64,000 nucleotides of DNA from Ramlibacter aurantiacus (GTDB lineage Bacteria > Pseudomonadota > Gammaproteobacteria > Burkholderiales > Burkholderiaceae_C). The translations under genes were made by a program, and so were the position numbers. The notes below the pieces were generated by a model. That model was given only the letters and a program-made list of their open reading frames with translations. It was not told the origin of the DNA and did not search any database. The stretch is from contig NZ_JAEQNA010000001.1 in the NCBI RefSeq assembly GCF_016722895.1, forward strand, positions 930,001 through 994,000, read 5' to 3'. Below, piece by piece: positions 37,472 to 47,119 of the stretch (positions are counted from its first letter, which is position 1; every line of letters starts with the position of its first letter).

Positions 37472-38470
37472 ATGGCGGTATTTACCGAAGTGTCCGCCGA
37501 CGAGGCGGGTCACCTGCTGCGCGAGCTGCGACTGGGTGAGCTGCGCGAGCTGCGCGGCATCCAGGGCGGCATCGAGAACACCAACTACTTCGTCACCTCC
37601 GAGCGTGACGGGCAGCGACGCGAATGGGTGCTCACCCTGTTCGAGCGCCTCACGCCCGAGCAGCTGCCGTTCTACCTGTACCTGATGAAGCACCTGGCCC
37701 GGCGCGGCTTGCCGGTGCCGGATCCGCAGGGCGATGCGCGCGGCGACGTCCTGCACACGGTCTGCGGCAAGCCGGCGGCCCTGGTCGACCGGCTGCCCGG
37801 CCACAGCGAGCTGGCGCCCACCGCCACCCATTGCGCCCAGCTCGGTGACATGCTGGCGCGGCTGCACCTGGCGGCCCAGGACTTCGAGCGCCAGCAGCCC
37901 AACCTGCGCGGGCTGGCCTGGTGGAACGAGACCGTGCCGGTGGTGCTGCCCTACCTGGAGCCGGCGCAGGCCGCGCTGCTGCGCAGTGAACTGGCCTACC
38001 AGAACCACGTGGCGGCGGGCTCGGCCTACGCCGCGCTGCCCAAAGGCCCGGTGCATGCCGACCTGTTCCGCGACAACGTGCTGTTCGATGCGTCGTCCGC
38101 CGGCCCGACCCTCACCGGCCTGTTCGACTTCTATTTCGCCGGGGTCGACACCTGGCTGTTCGACCTGGCGGTCTGCCTGAACGATTGGTGCATCGACCTG
38201 GACACGGGCCGGCATGACGAACCACGAGCCCAGGCCCTGCTGCACGCGTACCAGGCGCGCCGGCCTTTCACCGCCGCCGAGCGGGCACTGCTGCCGGCCA
38301 TGCTGCGTGCCGGCGCCCTGCGCTTCTGGATCTCTCGCCTGTGGGATTTCCACCTGCCGCGCGAGGCCAGCCTGCTCAAGCCGCACGATCCCGGCCACTT
38401 CGAACGCGTGCTGCGCGAACGCGTCGAGCATCCGTTGCGGGCCGACGCCCCGCCGACTCGGGTAAATTGA
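37472..38470 (+). CDS. thrB: Homoserine kinase (APH-fold, ThrB)
   Basis: This 332-residue kinase phosphorylates homoserine in threonine synthesis. It is of the aminoglycoside-phosphotransferase fold type found in proteobacteria. The N-lobe has LRGIQGGIENTNYFV, and the catalytic loop HADLFRDNVLF and the metal-binding FDFYFAG are intact. Its position after polA and the DUF2782-like gene matches other proteobacteria. The stop overlaps a TAAATT sequence that may serve the next gene. Confidence 0.95.
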   Translation: MAVFTEVSADEAGHLLRELRLGELRELRGIQGGIENTNYFVTSERDGQRREWVLTLFERLTPEQLPFYLYLMKHLARRGLPVPDPQGDARGDVLHTVCGKPAALVDRLPGHSELAPTATHCAQLGDMLARLHLAAQDFERQQPNLRGLAWWNETVPVVLPYLEPAQAALLRSELAYQNHVAAGSAYAALPKGPVHADLFRDNVLFDASSAGPTLTGLFDFYFAGVDTWLFDLAVCLNDWCIDLDTGRHDEPRAQALLHAYQARRPFTAAERALLPAMLRAGALRFWISRLWDFHLPREASLLKPHDPGHFERVLRERVEHPLRADAPPTRVN

Positions 38471-38477
38471 CGCGCAG

Positions 38478-39239
38478 ATGAAACTCAACATGGTGGCGCC
38501 GCGCACCGGCGTCGAATGGGTCAAGCTCGGCTTGCGGACCTTCTTCCGGCAACCCCTGGCGCTGGCCGGTCTGTTCTTCATGTACATGACCGCCGTGCTG
38601 GTGCTGTCGGCCATTCCCGTGATCGGCGCGATCATCGGAGGCATGCTGGTGCCCGCGGCCACGCTGGGCCTGATGGCCGCGTCGGCCGAGGCGAGCCGGG
38701 GCCGATTCCCCATGCCGTCGGTGCTGCTCAGCGCCTTCCGCGCCGGACGCCAGCGCGCGCGCGCCATGCTGGTGCTGGGGGCGATCTACACCACCGGCTC
38801 GATCATCGCCACCGGCCTGGCCACGCTGATCGCCGGTGCGCCGCAGGCCAGCCAGGCCGGCCAGTTCGACCCGGCGGTGCTGCTGGCCCTGCTGTTCCAC
38901 GCCCCGCTTTTCCTGATGTTCTGGCACGCGCCGGCCCTGGTGCATTGGCACGGGGTGTCGCCGGCCAAGAGCCTGTTCTTCAGCGCCGTGGCGGTGCTGC
39001 GTAATTTCGGCGCGCATTTCGTGTTCGGCCTGGGCTGGCTGCTGCTGTTCCTGGCCACCGGATCGGTGTTCGGGCTGCTGGGTGGGGTGCTGGGCGGCCC
39101 GGCGCTGGCCCAGGCGATGATGATGCCCATGGCGCTGCTGCTGGCGGCGATGTTCTCCTGCTCCATTTACTTCAGCTTCAGGGACAGCTTCACCGGAGAT
39201 GACGGATCGGTCCCCACGGAACCCGGGCCGGCCAATTGA
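38478..39239 (+). CDS. BPSS1780-family integral membrane protein
   Basis: The product has 253 residues and about five or six membrane helices. The N-terminal segment VEWVKLGLRTFFRQPLALAGLFFMY is typical of the BPSS1780 family, which is common in Burkholderiales next to thrB. Function is unknown. It starts 8 bases after thrB, so the two may be co-transcribed. Confidence 0.8.
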   Translation: MKLNMVAPRTGVEWVKLGLRTFFRQPLALAGLFFMYMTAVLVLSAIPVIGAIIGGMLVPAATLGLMAASAEASRGRFPMPSVLLSAFRAGRQRARAMLVLGAIYTTGSIIATGLATLIAGAPQASQAGQFDPAVLLALLFHAPLFLMFWHAPALVHWHGVSPAKSLFFSAVAVLRNFGAHFVFGLGWLLLFLATGSVFGLLGGVLGGPALAQAMMMPMALLLAAMFSCSIYFSFRDSFTGDDGSVPTEPGPAN

Positions 39240-39344
39240 CGCCGCCGCATGAGTGTGTCATCTTCGGCGCGCCGGCGGAGTTGCTCAGGCCACCGCTCGG
39301 GCAGAATCCCTCTCGATTCCACCGACGCCAACGCTTGGCTGCCC

Positions 39345-39875
39345 ATGGCCCACGATCCAGATAAGCCGACGACCGAATTCCTGTCCCTGCCCCGGTTCTC
39401 CGGGGATCGGGCGACGGTCCCCACGCCGATCGAGCTCGACTCGGCCACGGCCTGGGCCGAGTTCCAGCGCTTGAGTGGCCAGTCGGTCGACGACCCGGCG
39501 CCTGACTCCCCTGCGCCCGGGTTCGCCCCGACGGTCCCGGATACCTTGAGCAGCCCGACCGCGGCGGCCCCGCCGGCCGCCGCCCCGCCCCGGCTCACCG
39601 TGCAGGACGTCATGGTCGAGGCCCGCCGCTTCAATCGCGTGTGCCCCAAGCCGGCCGACTGGCAACGCCTTCACCAACTGCTTCCGGTCGACCGCTCCGG
39701 TCGACCGGCGCCGGCACCGGTATCCGGCGGCGCGTGGCAGGCCACGGGCGCCATGCCCAAGCGCATGCGGCTGCGCGACCAGGTGGAATGGGCCGAGGCG
39801 CACGGCGAGCTGAACGCGGTGATGGATTTCCTGAAGTCACTGTCCGAGGCGCAGTGGCACCACATGGACGAGTGA
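39345..39875 (+). CDS. Hypothetical protein, 176 residues
   Basis: This soluble protein has no signal peptide or membrane helix. The first 85 residues are rich in Pro, Ala and Thr and probably disordered; the C-terminal 90 residues are more ordered (VQDVMVEARRFNRVCPKPADWQRLHQLL and LRDQVEWAEAHGELNAVMDFLKSL). I recognise no family. The ATG at 39345 is chosen because the codons between 39249 and 39345 lie in the spacer after the previous gene and lack a ribosome site. Confidence 0.6.
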   Translation: MAHDPDKPTTEFLSLPRFSGDRATVPTPIELDSATAWAEFQRLSGQSVDDPAPDSPAPGFAPTVPDTLSSPTAAAPPAAAPPRLTVQDVMVEARRFNRVCPKPADWQRLHQLLPVDRSGRPAPAPVSGGAWQATGAMPKRMRLRDQVEWAEAHGELNAVMDFLKSLSEAQWHHMDE

Positions 39876-39931
39876 CAGGGCCACGGGCCGGCCGACACAC
39901 GGCGGACGGAATCCAGACCGTCCGCCGCAGC

Positions 39932-42325
39932 TCACTCCACCGGCACCAGCTTGGCCACGCTGAGCGCCAGCCACTTGACGCCGTGCCGCGGGAAATTCAC
40001 CTGCGCGCGCGTGTCCTCGCCCGACCCCTCCAGCGTCTGCACCTTGCCTTCACCGAACTTGGTGTGGAAGACCTTCATGCCGGCCCGCAGCCCGTGCTCG
40101 GGCTGGGTCTTGCGCGGCGGCACGGGGGCGTTCCAGGGCGCATCGGCTTCGCGCTGGAAAGCGGGTTGCCGGGTCGTGGGATAGCCGCTGCCGAAGCCGA
40201 AGGCCGACCGAGCGCCGGCCCGGCCCTGGGGCGTGAGCCACTTCAGCGTGTGCTCGGGCAACTCGTCGAAGAAGCGGCTGCGCACGTTGTAGCGGGTCTG
40301 GCCGTGCAGCATGCGTGCCTGCGAGTGGCTCAGGTACAGCCGCTTGCGCGCGCGCGTGATGGCCACGTACATCAGGCGCCGTTCTTCCTCGACCCCGTCG
40401 CGGTCGGACATGGAGCGTTCGCTGGGGAACAGCCCTTCCTCCAGCCCGGTGACGAACACGCAATCGAACTCCAGTCCCTTGGCCGCGTGCACCGTCATGA
40501 GCTGCACCGCGTCCTGCCCGGCCTGCGCCTGGTTGTCGCCGGCTTCGAGCGCGGCGTGGGTCAGGAAGGCGGCGAGCGGCGAAAGGGTCTCGCCGGTCTC
40601 GGCATCGGGCGCCACGAAGTCGGGGGCGGGCTCGTCCAGCACGGGCTGGCGCGGGTCCAGCCCCTGGCTGGCCGGTGACTGCGTGAGCGTTTGCGGTCCG
40701 AGTTCGTCCACCGGCAGGGCCACCGCGTCACGCCCGAAGCCTTCCTGGGTGACGAAGCTCTCGGCGGCGTTGACCAGTTCTTCCAGGTTCTCGACGCGGT
40801 CGGCGCCGTCGCGCTCGGCCCGGTAGTGCTCGAGCAGGCCCGACTGCTCCAGCATCAGCTGGATGATCTCGCGCAGGGTGAGCCCCTCGGTCTGCTCGCG
40901 CAGCACGTCGATCCTGGCGACGAAGCCGCCCAGGTTGGCACCGGCCTTGCCCGTGGTGGCGCTCACCGCGTCGTGCAGCGAGCAGCCGGCCGCGCGAGCC
41001 GCGTCCTGCAACTGCTCGAGGCTGCGCGCGCCGATCCCACGCGGCGGAAAGTTCACCACCCGCAGGAAGGAGGTGTCGTCGCGAGGGTTCTCCAAGAGCC
41101 GCAGGTAGGCCAGCGCGTGCTTGATCTCGGCCCGCTCGAAGAAGCGCAGGCCGCCATACACCCGGTACGGCACGCCCACGTTGAAGAGGGCCGTCTCCAG
41201 CACCCGGCTCTGCGCGTTGTTGCGATACAGGATGGCGATTTCGTGGCGCGGCACGCCACCGGCCGTGCCTTCGCCGCGCACCAGGTGGCGGATCTCCTCG
41301 ACCACCCACTGCGCCTCGGCCAGGTCGGTGGGTGCCTCGTACACCCGCACCGGCTCGCCCGGGCCCTGGTCGGTGCGCAGGTCCTTGCCCAGGCGGTGCT
41401 TGTTGTGGCTGATGAGGGTGTTGGCCGAATCGAGGATGTTGCTGAAGCTGCGGTAGTTCTGTTCGAGCTTGATCTGGCGGCGAACCGAGAACTCGCGCAC
41501 GAAATCGGCCATGTTGCCCACCCGCGCGCCGCGGAAGGCGTAGATGCTCTGGTCGTCGTCGCCCACCGCGAACACTGCGTTCTGTTCGCCCGCGAACATC
41601 TTGATCCAGGCGTACTGCAGCTTGTTGGTGTCCTGGAACTCGTCGATCAGGATGTGCCGGAAACGCCGGCGGTAGTGCTCCCGCACAGGCTCGTGGTCCC
41701 GCAGCAGTTCGTAGCTGCGCAGCATGAGTTCGCCGAAGTCGACCACGCCCTCGCGCTGGCACTGCTCCTCGTAAAGCTGGTAGAGCTCGACCTTGCGCCG
41801 GTCGTCCTCGCTGCGGGCCGGCACGTCCTTGGGCCGCATGCCCTCTTCCTTGCAGCCGGCGATGTACCACTGCAGTTCCTTGGGCGGAAAACGCTCCTCG
41901 TCCACGTTGTGCTGCTTCACCAAGCGCTTGATCGCCGACAGCTGGTCCTGCGTGTCCAGGATCTGGAAGGCCTGCGGCAGGTTGGCCAGGCGGAAATGCG
42001 CACGCAGGAAGCGGTTGCACAGGCCGTGGAAGGTGCCGATCCACATGCCCCGCACGTTCACCGGCAGCATGGCGCCCAGCCGGGTCATCATTTCCTTGGC
42101 GGCCTTGTTGGTGAAGGTCACGGCCAGCACGCCGCCGGGGGTCACCTGCCCGCTGGCGAGCAGCCAGGCGATGCGGGTGGTCAGCACGCGGGTCTTGCCC
42201 GAGCCGGCGCCGGCCAGGATCAAGGCGTGCTCGGGCGGCAGCGTCACCGCCGCGCGCTGTTCGTCGTTCAGTTGCTGCAGCAGCGGGGAGGCACCGGGCG
42301 CCGCCGGCGGGTTCTCTTCATGCAT
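39932..42325 (-). CDS. uvrD: ATP-dependent DNA helicase UvrD (superfamily 1A)
   Basis: The 797-residue helicase acts in nucleotide excision and mismatch repair. It contains the Q motif and LNDEQRAAV, Walker A LAGAGSGKTRVLTTRIAWLL, DEFQDT (Walker B), GDDDQSIYAFRGA, QNYRS, VHAAKGLEFDCVFV and VAITRARKRLYL, in family order. The C-terminus has the basic Tudor-like segment common in UvrD/PcrA. The start at 42325 fits the family N-terminus, with ATTGTA (TACAAT on the - strand) 6 bases upstream; a longer upstream extension is not supported. Confidence 0.95.
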   Translation of the reverse strand: MHEENPPAAPGASPLLQQLNDEQRAAVTLPPEHALILAGAGSGKTRVLTTRIAWLLASGQVTPGGVLAVTFTNKAAKEMMTRLGAMLPVNVRGMWIGTFHGLCNRFLRAHFRLANLPQAFQILDTQDQLSAIKRLVKQHNVDEERFPPKELQWYIAGCKEEGMRPKDVPARSEDDRRKVELYQLYEEQCQREGVVDFGELMLRSYELLRDHEPVREHYRRRFRHILIDEFQDTNKLQYAWIKMFAGEQNAVFAVGDDDQSIYAFRGARVGNMADFVREFSVRRQIKLEQNYRSFSNILDSANTLISHNKHRLGKDLRTDQGPGEPVRVYEAPTDLAEAQWVVEEIRHLVRGEGTAGGVPRHEIAILYRNNAQSRVLETALFNVGVPYRVYGGLRFFERAEIKHALAYLRLLENPRDDTSFLRVVNFPPRGIGARSLEQLQDAARAAGCSLHDAVSATTGKAGANLGGFVARIDVLREQTEGLTLREIIQLMLEQSGLLEHYRAERDGADRVENLEELVNAAESFVTQEGFGRDAVALPVDELGPQTLTQSPASQGLDPRQPVLDEPAPDFVAPDAETGETLSPLAAFLTHAALEAGDNQAQAGQDAVQLMTVHAAKGLEFDCVFVTGLEEGLFPSERSMSDRDGVEEERRLMYVAITRARKRLYLSHSQARMLHGQTRYNVRSRFFDELPEHTLKWLTPQGRAGARSAFGFGSGYPTTRQPAFQREADAPWNAPVPPRKTQPEHGLRAGMKVFHTKFGEGKVQTLEGSGEDTRAQVNFPRHGVKWLALSVAKLVPVE

Positions 42326-42331
42326 GCGCCG

Positions 42332-42337
42332 ATTGTA
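42332..42337 (-). promoter_or_regulatory. -10 box TACAAT of uvrD
   Basis: On the - strand TACAAT ends 6 bases before the uvrD start codon and no ribosome site lies between, suggesting leaderless translation. Confidence 0.4.
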
Positions 42338-42631
42338 GGAAGCGGCCTCGTCCGCTGAAACAATCGGGATGGGTGGTGAGGGGCGGTCGAGGCGCGCCCG
42401 CGTCGACAGAACAGCACCGCTCGATTTCAGTGTTTCAGTGGACTCGCATGCACGTGCACGGCCGAGGGCCATACCGCGGCCCCGCGGCGGACGGCGGGGC
42501 CGCCGAAAGTACAATCAGCCACCGGGCCCAAGCATTGAGGTCCGGTTTCTTTTGGGGCCGATCCAGCGCCCCGGCCGGGCCGACGTCCAAGCGCTCTTCC
42601 TGTTCTGCAAACAGTCTTCCGGAGCCTGGTC
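42338..42631. promoter_or_regulatory. Divergent uvrD-guaC intergenic region with hairpin and guaC -10 box
   Basis: A perfect 10-base inverted repeat (GCGGCCCCGC 42476-42485, GCGGGGCCGC 42494-42503) is followed by TACAAT at 42510-42515, a candidate -10 for guaC. This would give a 5' leader of about 110 bases. I see no recognisable purine-riboswitch core, and no gene. Confidence 0.4.
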
Positions 42632-43609
42632 ATGGAAATCTTCGACTACGACAACATCCTCCTGCTGCCGCGCAAGTGCCGCGTGGAAAGCCGTTCCGAG
42701 TGCGACACCAGCGTCGAACTGGGCGGGCGCAGCTTCCGCATCCCGGTGGTCCCCGCCAATATGAAGACGGTGGTGGACGAGAACATTTGCGCATGGATGG
42801 CGCGCAACGGCTACTTCTACGTGATGCACCGGTTCGACCTGGACAACGTCGCCTTCGTGCGCCGCATGCGCGAAGCGGGCGCATTCGCATCGATCTCGCT
42901 GGGCGTGAAGCAGCCCGACTACGACACCGTGGACCGGCTCGCCGCCGAAGGCCTGGCACCCGAGTACGTGACCATCGACATCGCGCACGGCCACGCCGAC
43001 ACGGTGCAGCGCATGATCGCCCACCTCAAGGGCAAGCTGCCCTCCACCTTCGTGATCGCCGGCAACGTGGGCACGCCCGAGGCCATCATCGACCTGGAGA
43101 ACTGGGGCGCCGACGCGACCAAGGTGGGCATCGGCCCGGGCAAGGTCTGCATCACGCGCATGAAGACCGGCTTCGGTACCGGCGGCTGGCAGCTGTCGGC
43201 GCTCAAGTGGTGCGCCCGCGTGGCCACCAAGCCCATCATCGCCGACGGCGGCATCCGCGAGCACGGGGACATCGCCAAGAGCATCCGCTTCGGCGCCACC
43301 ATGGTCATGATCGGCTCCATGCTGGCTGGCCACGAAGAGTCGCCGGGGCAGACGGTCGAAGTCGACGGGCGCCTGTACAAGGAGTACTACGGCAGCGCCT
43401 CGGACTTCAACAAGGGCGAGTACAAGCACGTCGAGGGCAAGCGCATCCTCGAACCGGTAAAGGGCAAGCTGGCCGACACCCTGCGCGAGATGCAGGAAGA
43501 CGTGCAAAGCTCGGTCAGCTATTCGGGCGGCCGCAAGCTCATGGACATCCGCAAGGTCAACTACGTGATCCTGGGCGGCGACAACGCCGGCGAACACCTG
43601 CTGATGTAG
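42632..43609 (+). CDS. guaC: GMP reductase
   Basis: This 325-residue enzyme converts GMP to IMP with NADPH. The IMPDH/GMPR barrel shows [11 protein letters not shown], the catalytic loop with C173 ([17 protein letters not shown]), and [14 protein letters not shown]. It lacks CBS domains, and its length and [11 protein letters not shown] flap fit the type 2 (guaC2) reductases more than IMP dehydrogenase. The next gene on the other strand ends 4 bases later, so the two are convergent. Confidence 0.93.
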   Translation: MEIFDYDNILLLPRKCRVESRSECDTSVELGGRSFRIPVVPANMKTVVDENICAWMARNGYFYVMHRFDLDNVAFVRRMREAGAFASISLGVKQPDYDTVDRLAAEGLAPEYVTIDIAHGHADTVQRMIAHLKGKLPSTFVIAGNVGTPEAIIDLENWGADATKVGIGPGKVCITRMKTGFGTGGWQLSALKWCARVATKPIIADGGIREHGDIAKSIRFGATMVMIGSMLAGHEESPGQTVEVDGRLYKEYYGSASDFNKGEYKHVEGKRILEPVKGKLADTLREMQEDVQSSVSYSGGRKLMDIRKVNYVILGGDNAGEHLLM

Positions 43610-43613
43610 GGCG

Positions 43614-44468
43614 CTACGTTTCCAGCAAGGACCGGGCGAGGCGGTGCAGCCGCTGGTCCGGCTGCACCAGGGCATCCAGCACGTCGAAATGGTTGAGTCG
43701 GGGCAGCACCTCGCACACGGGCACGCGCTCGCGCCCCCAGGCTTGGCGGATCAACTCGTTGTGCCGCAGGAATTCCATGCTCTCGCGCCCACCCACCAGG
43801 CTGAACAGGGTCCCGGCCGGCGGCGCCGGCAGGCGGGCCGGGCTGGCCTGCTCCACCTGCTCCGGCGTGAGGCGCAGCACCTTCTGAAAGGAAGGCGCAT
43901 GGCGGAACGGCTCGAGGTCGAACAGCCCCGAGATCGAGAGCGCCCTCGCCACCAGTGACGGCGGCAAGCCGGGATCGAAGGCAGGCCAGTTGCATGCCAG
44001 CAGCATCGCTGCCAGGTGTCCGCCCGCCGAGTGGCCGGCTACCACGATGCGCTCGGGGTCGCCTCCATGCTCGGCGATATGGCGCCAGGTCCAGGCCACG
44101 GCCCGCACCATCTGCATCACGATCTGCGCAATGGTGACGGCGGGGCACAACCCATAGTTGGGGACCACCACGCAGGCGCCGGCCTGGGTGAACGCGGGTG
44201 CGATGAACGAGTGGTCGGCCTTGTCCATGGATCGCCAGTAGCCGCCGTGGATGAACACCAGCACGGGCGCCAGCAGGCCATCGGCGGCGGGAAACACATC
44301 GAGCCGCTCCGCCGGCGAGTCGCCATAGGGGATGTCGAGCACCGCATCGAACTTCTTCCGAACCTGCGCCGATTCGGCGGCCCAGCGCGAGAAGTACTCG
44401 CCGTGATCGGGCACGCGAGCGCGGTTGTCGTACTGGCTGTCGAGCCACTGCGGATCGTTGAGCTTCAT
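43614..44468 (-). CDS. Alpha/beta hydrolase (carboxylesterase / arylformamidase-like)
   Basis: The product has 284 residues. The oxyanion motif HGGYW is at 74-78, the nucleophile S147 lies in GHSAGG, and a later Asp and a His (LNHFDVLD) complete the triad. HGGYW with this spacing is usual in kynurenine-formamidase-like hydrolases, but no tryptophan-degradation genes are nearby. It starts about 50 bases from the tRNA-Ala promoter on the opposite strand. Confidence 0.8.
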   Translation of the reverse strand: MKLNDPQWLDSQYDNRARVPDHGEYFSRWAAESAQVRKKFDAVLDIPYGDSPAERLDVFPAADGLLAPVLVFIHGGYWRSMDKADHSFIAPAFTQAGACVVVPNYGLCPAVTIAQIVMQMVRAVAWTWRHIAEHGGDPERIVVAGHSAGGHLAAMLLACNWPAFDPGLPPSLVARALSISGLFDLEPFRHAPSFQKVLRLTPEQVEQASPARLPAPPAGTLFSLVGGRESMEFLRHNELIRQAWGRERVPVCEVLPRLNHFDVLDALVQPDQRLHRLARSLLET

Positions 44469-44519
44469 GCGTGCACCCTATCAAGCGGCCGGACCGGCTG
44501 GAAGCCCCGATCTTCGCAG

Positions 44520-44525
44520 TACAAT
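44520..44525 (+). promoter_or_regulatory. -10 box TACAAT of tRNA-Ala
   Basis: TACAAT ends 13 bases before the 5' end of the tRNA gene, the usual position for a tRNA promoter. A -35 is weak by eye. Confidence 0.5.
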
Positions 44526-44538
44526 GGCGCTCGCTCGT

Positions 44539-44614
<76 letters not shown>

Positions 44615-44623
44615 CCGAGTTTC

Positions 44624-44654
44624 AAAGGCCTTGTTCCACAAGGCCTTTTTCTTT
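44624..44654 (+). terminator. Intrinsic terminator after tRNA-Ala
   Basis: AAAGGCCTTG (44624-44633) and CAAGGCCTTT (44639-44648) form a 10-base stem with a 5-base loop, followed by a T-rich tail. It ends the tRNA transcript. Confidence 0.9.
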
Positions 44655-45433
44655 GGCCGGCGGGCACTTCGATCGGAATCGAAGTGCGCATCCAACTTGC
44701 CGTCTCCTTGCGTCAAGCCCGACGCGAATCGATGGCTCCCATGACAAGGCAACCAGCCGGGCTGGCCCGAACGGTGGATGGCGGCCGCCTGCCGCTCCCG
44801 TACGGTTGGGGCGATGTCTGCGGATGACCGTCATTGCCTGGGAACGCCACGCACGCGCGGGCGCACGGTGCTTGCCATGCCTGGCTTCGCGAACGCCGCC
44901 TCCGGATGGACGCTGCCTCGCCTCGAGTCCGGCGGTCGCTACACCCGGAGCTATGGCACTGGCGCCCGGTTCTTGCACTGGCTCCAGGCGAGGCACGGCG
45001 GACGAGCACTGGATGAGCTGGCCCTGGACGCGCTCCGGGCCGGGCACGTGGGTGATACGGAGATCAACCCGCCATGAACGCCGCGCAAGCCACACCGGTC
45101 CACGCGCCCCGTCCGCCTGCGGCAACCGGCCACGCCAGGACATTCCGGCAAACGAACGGCTCAGTCACTCGCCGGCGTATTGATCTTGAATTCAGATCGA
45201 ACAGTTCTCTGGACAAGGCCTTTCGCAACGCAGTCTCAGCCGTGCGCGACCCCATTGCATGGCCGTCCTTCAAAGTGCTTGCTGGCGGTTTGCCGAATAC
45301 CTATCATGCCCCCGACCAAGAGGTTCAGGATGTACGCAGTCGATCCCTTGTTCCACAGGCGCTCCCCGGAGCGGGCACTCGATGGAGTGCCGTGCTTGTC
45401 GATCATCGTTCGTTGATCGGAAAGCAGGACCCG
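44655..45433. other. 779-base gene-poor region between tRNA-Ala and the T6SS cluster
   Basis: No complete gene is supported. One + strand frame (ending at 45077) encodes GRYTRSYGTGARFLHWLQARHG followed by LDELALDALRAGHV around 44932-45050, which is similar in feel to the N-terminal core-binding domain of tyrosine recombinases; it stops right after, so it could be an integrase remnant. The T6SS promoter must also lie here, but I could not place it. Confidence 0.4.
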
Positions 45434-46507
45434 ATGGACGAGGATCTCAAGCCGCTCGTCGATAGTCTTCTGCAACCCCTACCCGGCACCGGCGGTCCCT
45501 GCGGACCCGACCTGGAACTGGAGCCGGATTTCCAGCAGCTCGAACGCGCCGCCCAGGGCAAGCCCGAAACGCAGTTCTCGGAAGCGGTCCCACCCAATTG
45601 GAAAGACGTGCAGCAGCGCGCCGAATCCGTGCTGGCCCGCAGCCGCGACCTGCGTGCCGCCGTACTCTGGGTGCGCGCCGTCGTGAGCCAGCAGGGATTC
45701 CCGGCCCTCGAGCCCGGGCTCGCCCTGGTCGAGGGGCTGCTCGGTCGGTTCTGGGATCACCTGCACCCGCTTCCCGACGACGGCGATCCATACGCGCGCA
45801 TGAACGCGCTGGCACTCCTGGCCGAGCCGGGCGCGCTGCTGGGGGACCTCCGGCGCAGCACCTTCTTCAACCTGCCCGGCATCGGCGAGTTGCGCACGCG
45901 CGATATCGAGGTCGGCTTGCGGCTGATGCCGCCTCGCACCGGAGAAGCGCCGCTTGCGCGGGAGCAGCTGTCGGACATGCTGCGCGACGCCACCGGTGCC
46001 CAGCCGTCCCTGCGCGAGGCCTCGCGCGGTGCACTGGCCCGCCTGCAGGCCATCGCCGGCATGGCGGCTTCACACGCCACGGCCGATACGCCGCCACCGG
46101 ACTGGAAGGCGCTGCAGAAGCTGTTGGAAGGCACCGAAAGCCTGATGCCGCAGGAGCCCAGCTTGCCGGCCGGCACGCTGCCCGCCGACAGTGGCCAGGA
46201 ACAGGCTCAGGCACATGCAGCGGCATTCGATGGCGCCCCATCTGCCGGCGCGTCGCGCCTTGCGTCCGGCGTGCGGTCCCGCGAAGACGCGGTGCGCGCG
46301 ATCGACATGATCTGCGACTACCTGGAGCGCGCGGAACCCACGAACCCCGCCCCGCTCTTCCTGCGCCGCGCGCGCCGTCTGATCAGCCATTCCTTCCTGC
46401 AACTGGTCAAGGAGCTCGCGCCTGAGGCCTTGCCCGAGGTCGCGCGGGTGGTCGGCGTGAACCCGGATTCGGTGAGCATCGACGATGGGAGCGAGTCCCG
46501 TGCCTGA
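45434..46507 (+). CDS. tssA: Type VI secretion protein TssA (ImpA family)
   Basis: The product has 357 residues. The N-terminal ImpA domain (LLQPLPGTGGPCGPDLELEPDFQ, then WKDVQQRAESVLARSRDLRAAVLWVRA, FWDHLHPLPDDGDPYARMNALALL) is complete, and the C-terminal part is the variable TssA region. TssA coordinates baseplate assembly and sheath polymerisation. The start at ATG 45434 fits the family N-terminus; an open frame runs further upstream but has no ribosome site. It is the first gene of the cluster. Confidence 0.9.
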   Translation: MDEDLKPLVDSLLQPLPGTGGPCGPDLELEPDFQQLERAAQGKPETQFSEAVPPNWKDVQQRAESVLARSRDLRAAVLWVRAVVSQQGFPALEPGLALVEGLLGRFWDHLHPLPDDGDPYARMNALALLAEPGALLGDLRRSTFFNLPGIGELRTRDIEVGLRLMPPRTGEAPLAREQLSDMLRDATGAQPSLREASRGALARLQAIAGMAASHATADTPPPDWKALQKLLEGTESLMPQEPSLPAGTLPADSGQEQAQAHAAAFDGAPSAGASRLASGVRSREDAVRAIDMICDYLERAEPTNPAPLFLRRARRLISHSFLQLVKELAPEALPEVARVVGVNPDSVSIDDGSESRA

Positions 46508-46549
46508 GGCCACCCCCGCATCGATTTGTCTGACCCCCTGGAGCCCCTC

Positions 46550-47098
46550 ATGAGCAGCAGCCAGAAATTCATAGCCCGCAACCGGGCTCCCCGCGTGCAG
46601 ATCGAATACGAGGTCGAGGTCTACGGCGCGCAGAAGAAGATCCAGTTGCCCTTCGTGATGGGCGTCATGTCCGACCTGTCCGGCAAGCCCGCCGAGGCCT
46701 TGCCGCCCGTGTCGGATCGCAAGTTCCTCGAGATCGACGTCGACAACTTCGATTCGCGCATGAAGGCGATGAAGCCGCGGGTGGCCTTCCAGGTGCCCAA
46801 CTCGCTGACCGGCGAAGGCAACATTGCCGTGGACATCACCTTCGAGAGCATGGACGACTTCTCGCCGGCCGCCGTCGCCCGCAAGGTCGATTCCCTGAGC
46901 AAGCTGCTCGAAGCGCGGCAGCAACTCTCCAACCTCGTGACCTACATGGACGGGCGCACGGGTGCCGAGGAGCTGCTGGCCAAGCTGCTGGCCGACCCCA
47001 CCCTCCTCGGCAGCCTGGCTGCCTCGGCCAAGCCGGCGGAAGCCGGCAACCCCGGCGATGCGGGCGAGACGCCCCAGCAGCCGCCCGCCAAGACTTGA
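46550..47098 (+). CDS. tssB: T6SS contractile sheath small subunit TssB (VipA)
   Basis: This 182-residue protein forms the contractile sheath with TssC. It shows SQKFIARNRAPRVQIEYEVE, the LPFVMGVMSDLSG segment and KFLEIDVDNFDSRMKAMKPRV, typical of TssB. The ATG at 46550 follows tssA by 42 bases. Confidence 0.95.
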   Translation: MSSSQKFIARNRAPRVQIEYEVEVYGAQKKIQLPFVMGVMSDLSGKPAEALPPVSDRKFLEIDVDNFDSRMKAMKPRVAFQVPNSLTGEGNIAVDITFESMDDFSPAAVARKVDSLSKLLEARQQLSNLVTYMDGRTGAEELLAKLLADPTLLGSLAASAKPAEAGNPGDAGETPQQPPAKT

Positions 47099-47119
47099 TC
47101 GAGCGACCGGAGACGACAC

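Noticed and set aside
44778-45077. Complete small gene after tRNA-Ala
   Set aside because: No ribosome site, atypical composition at its N-terminus, and it ends abruptly; at most a recombinase fragment.
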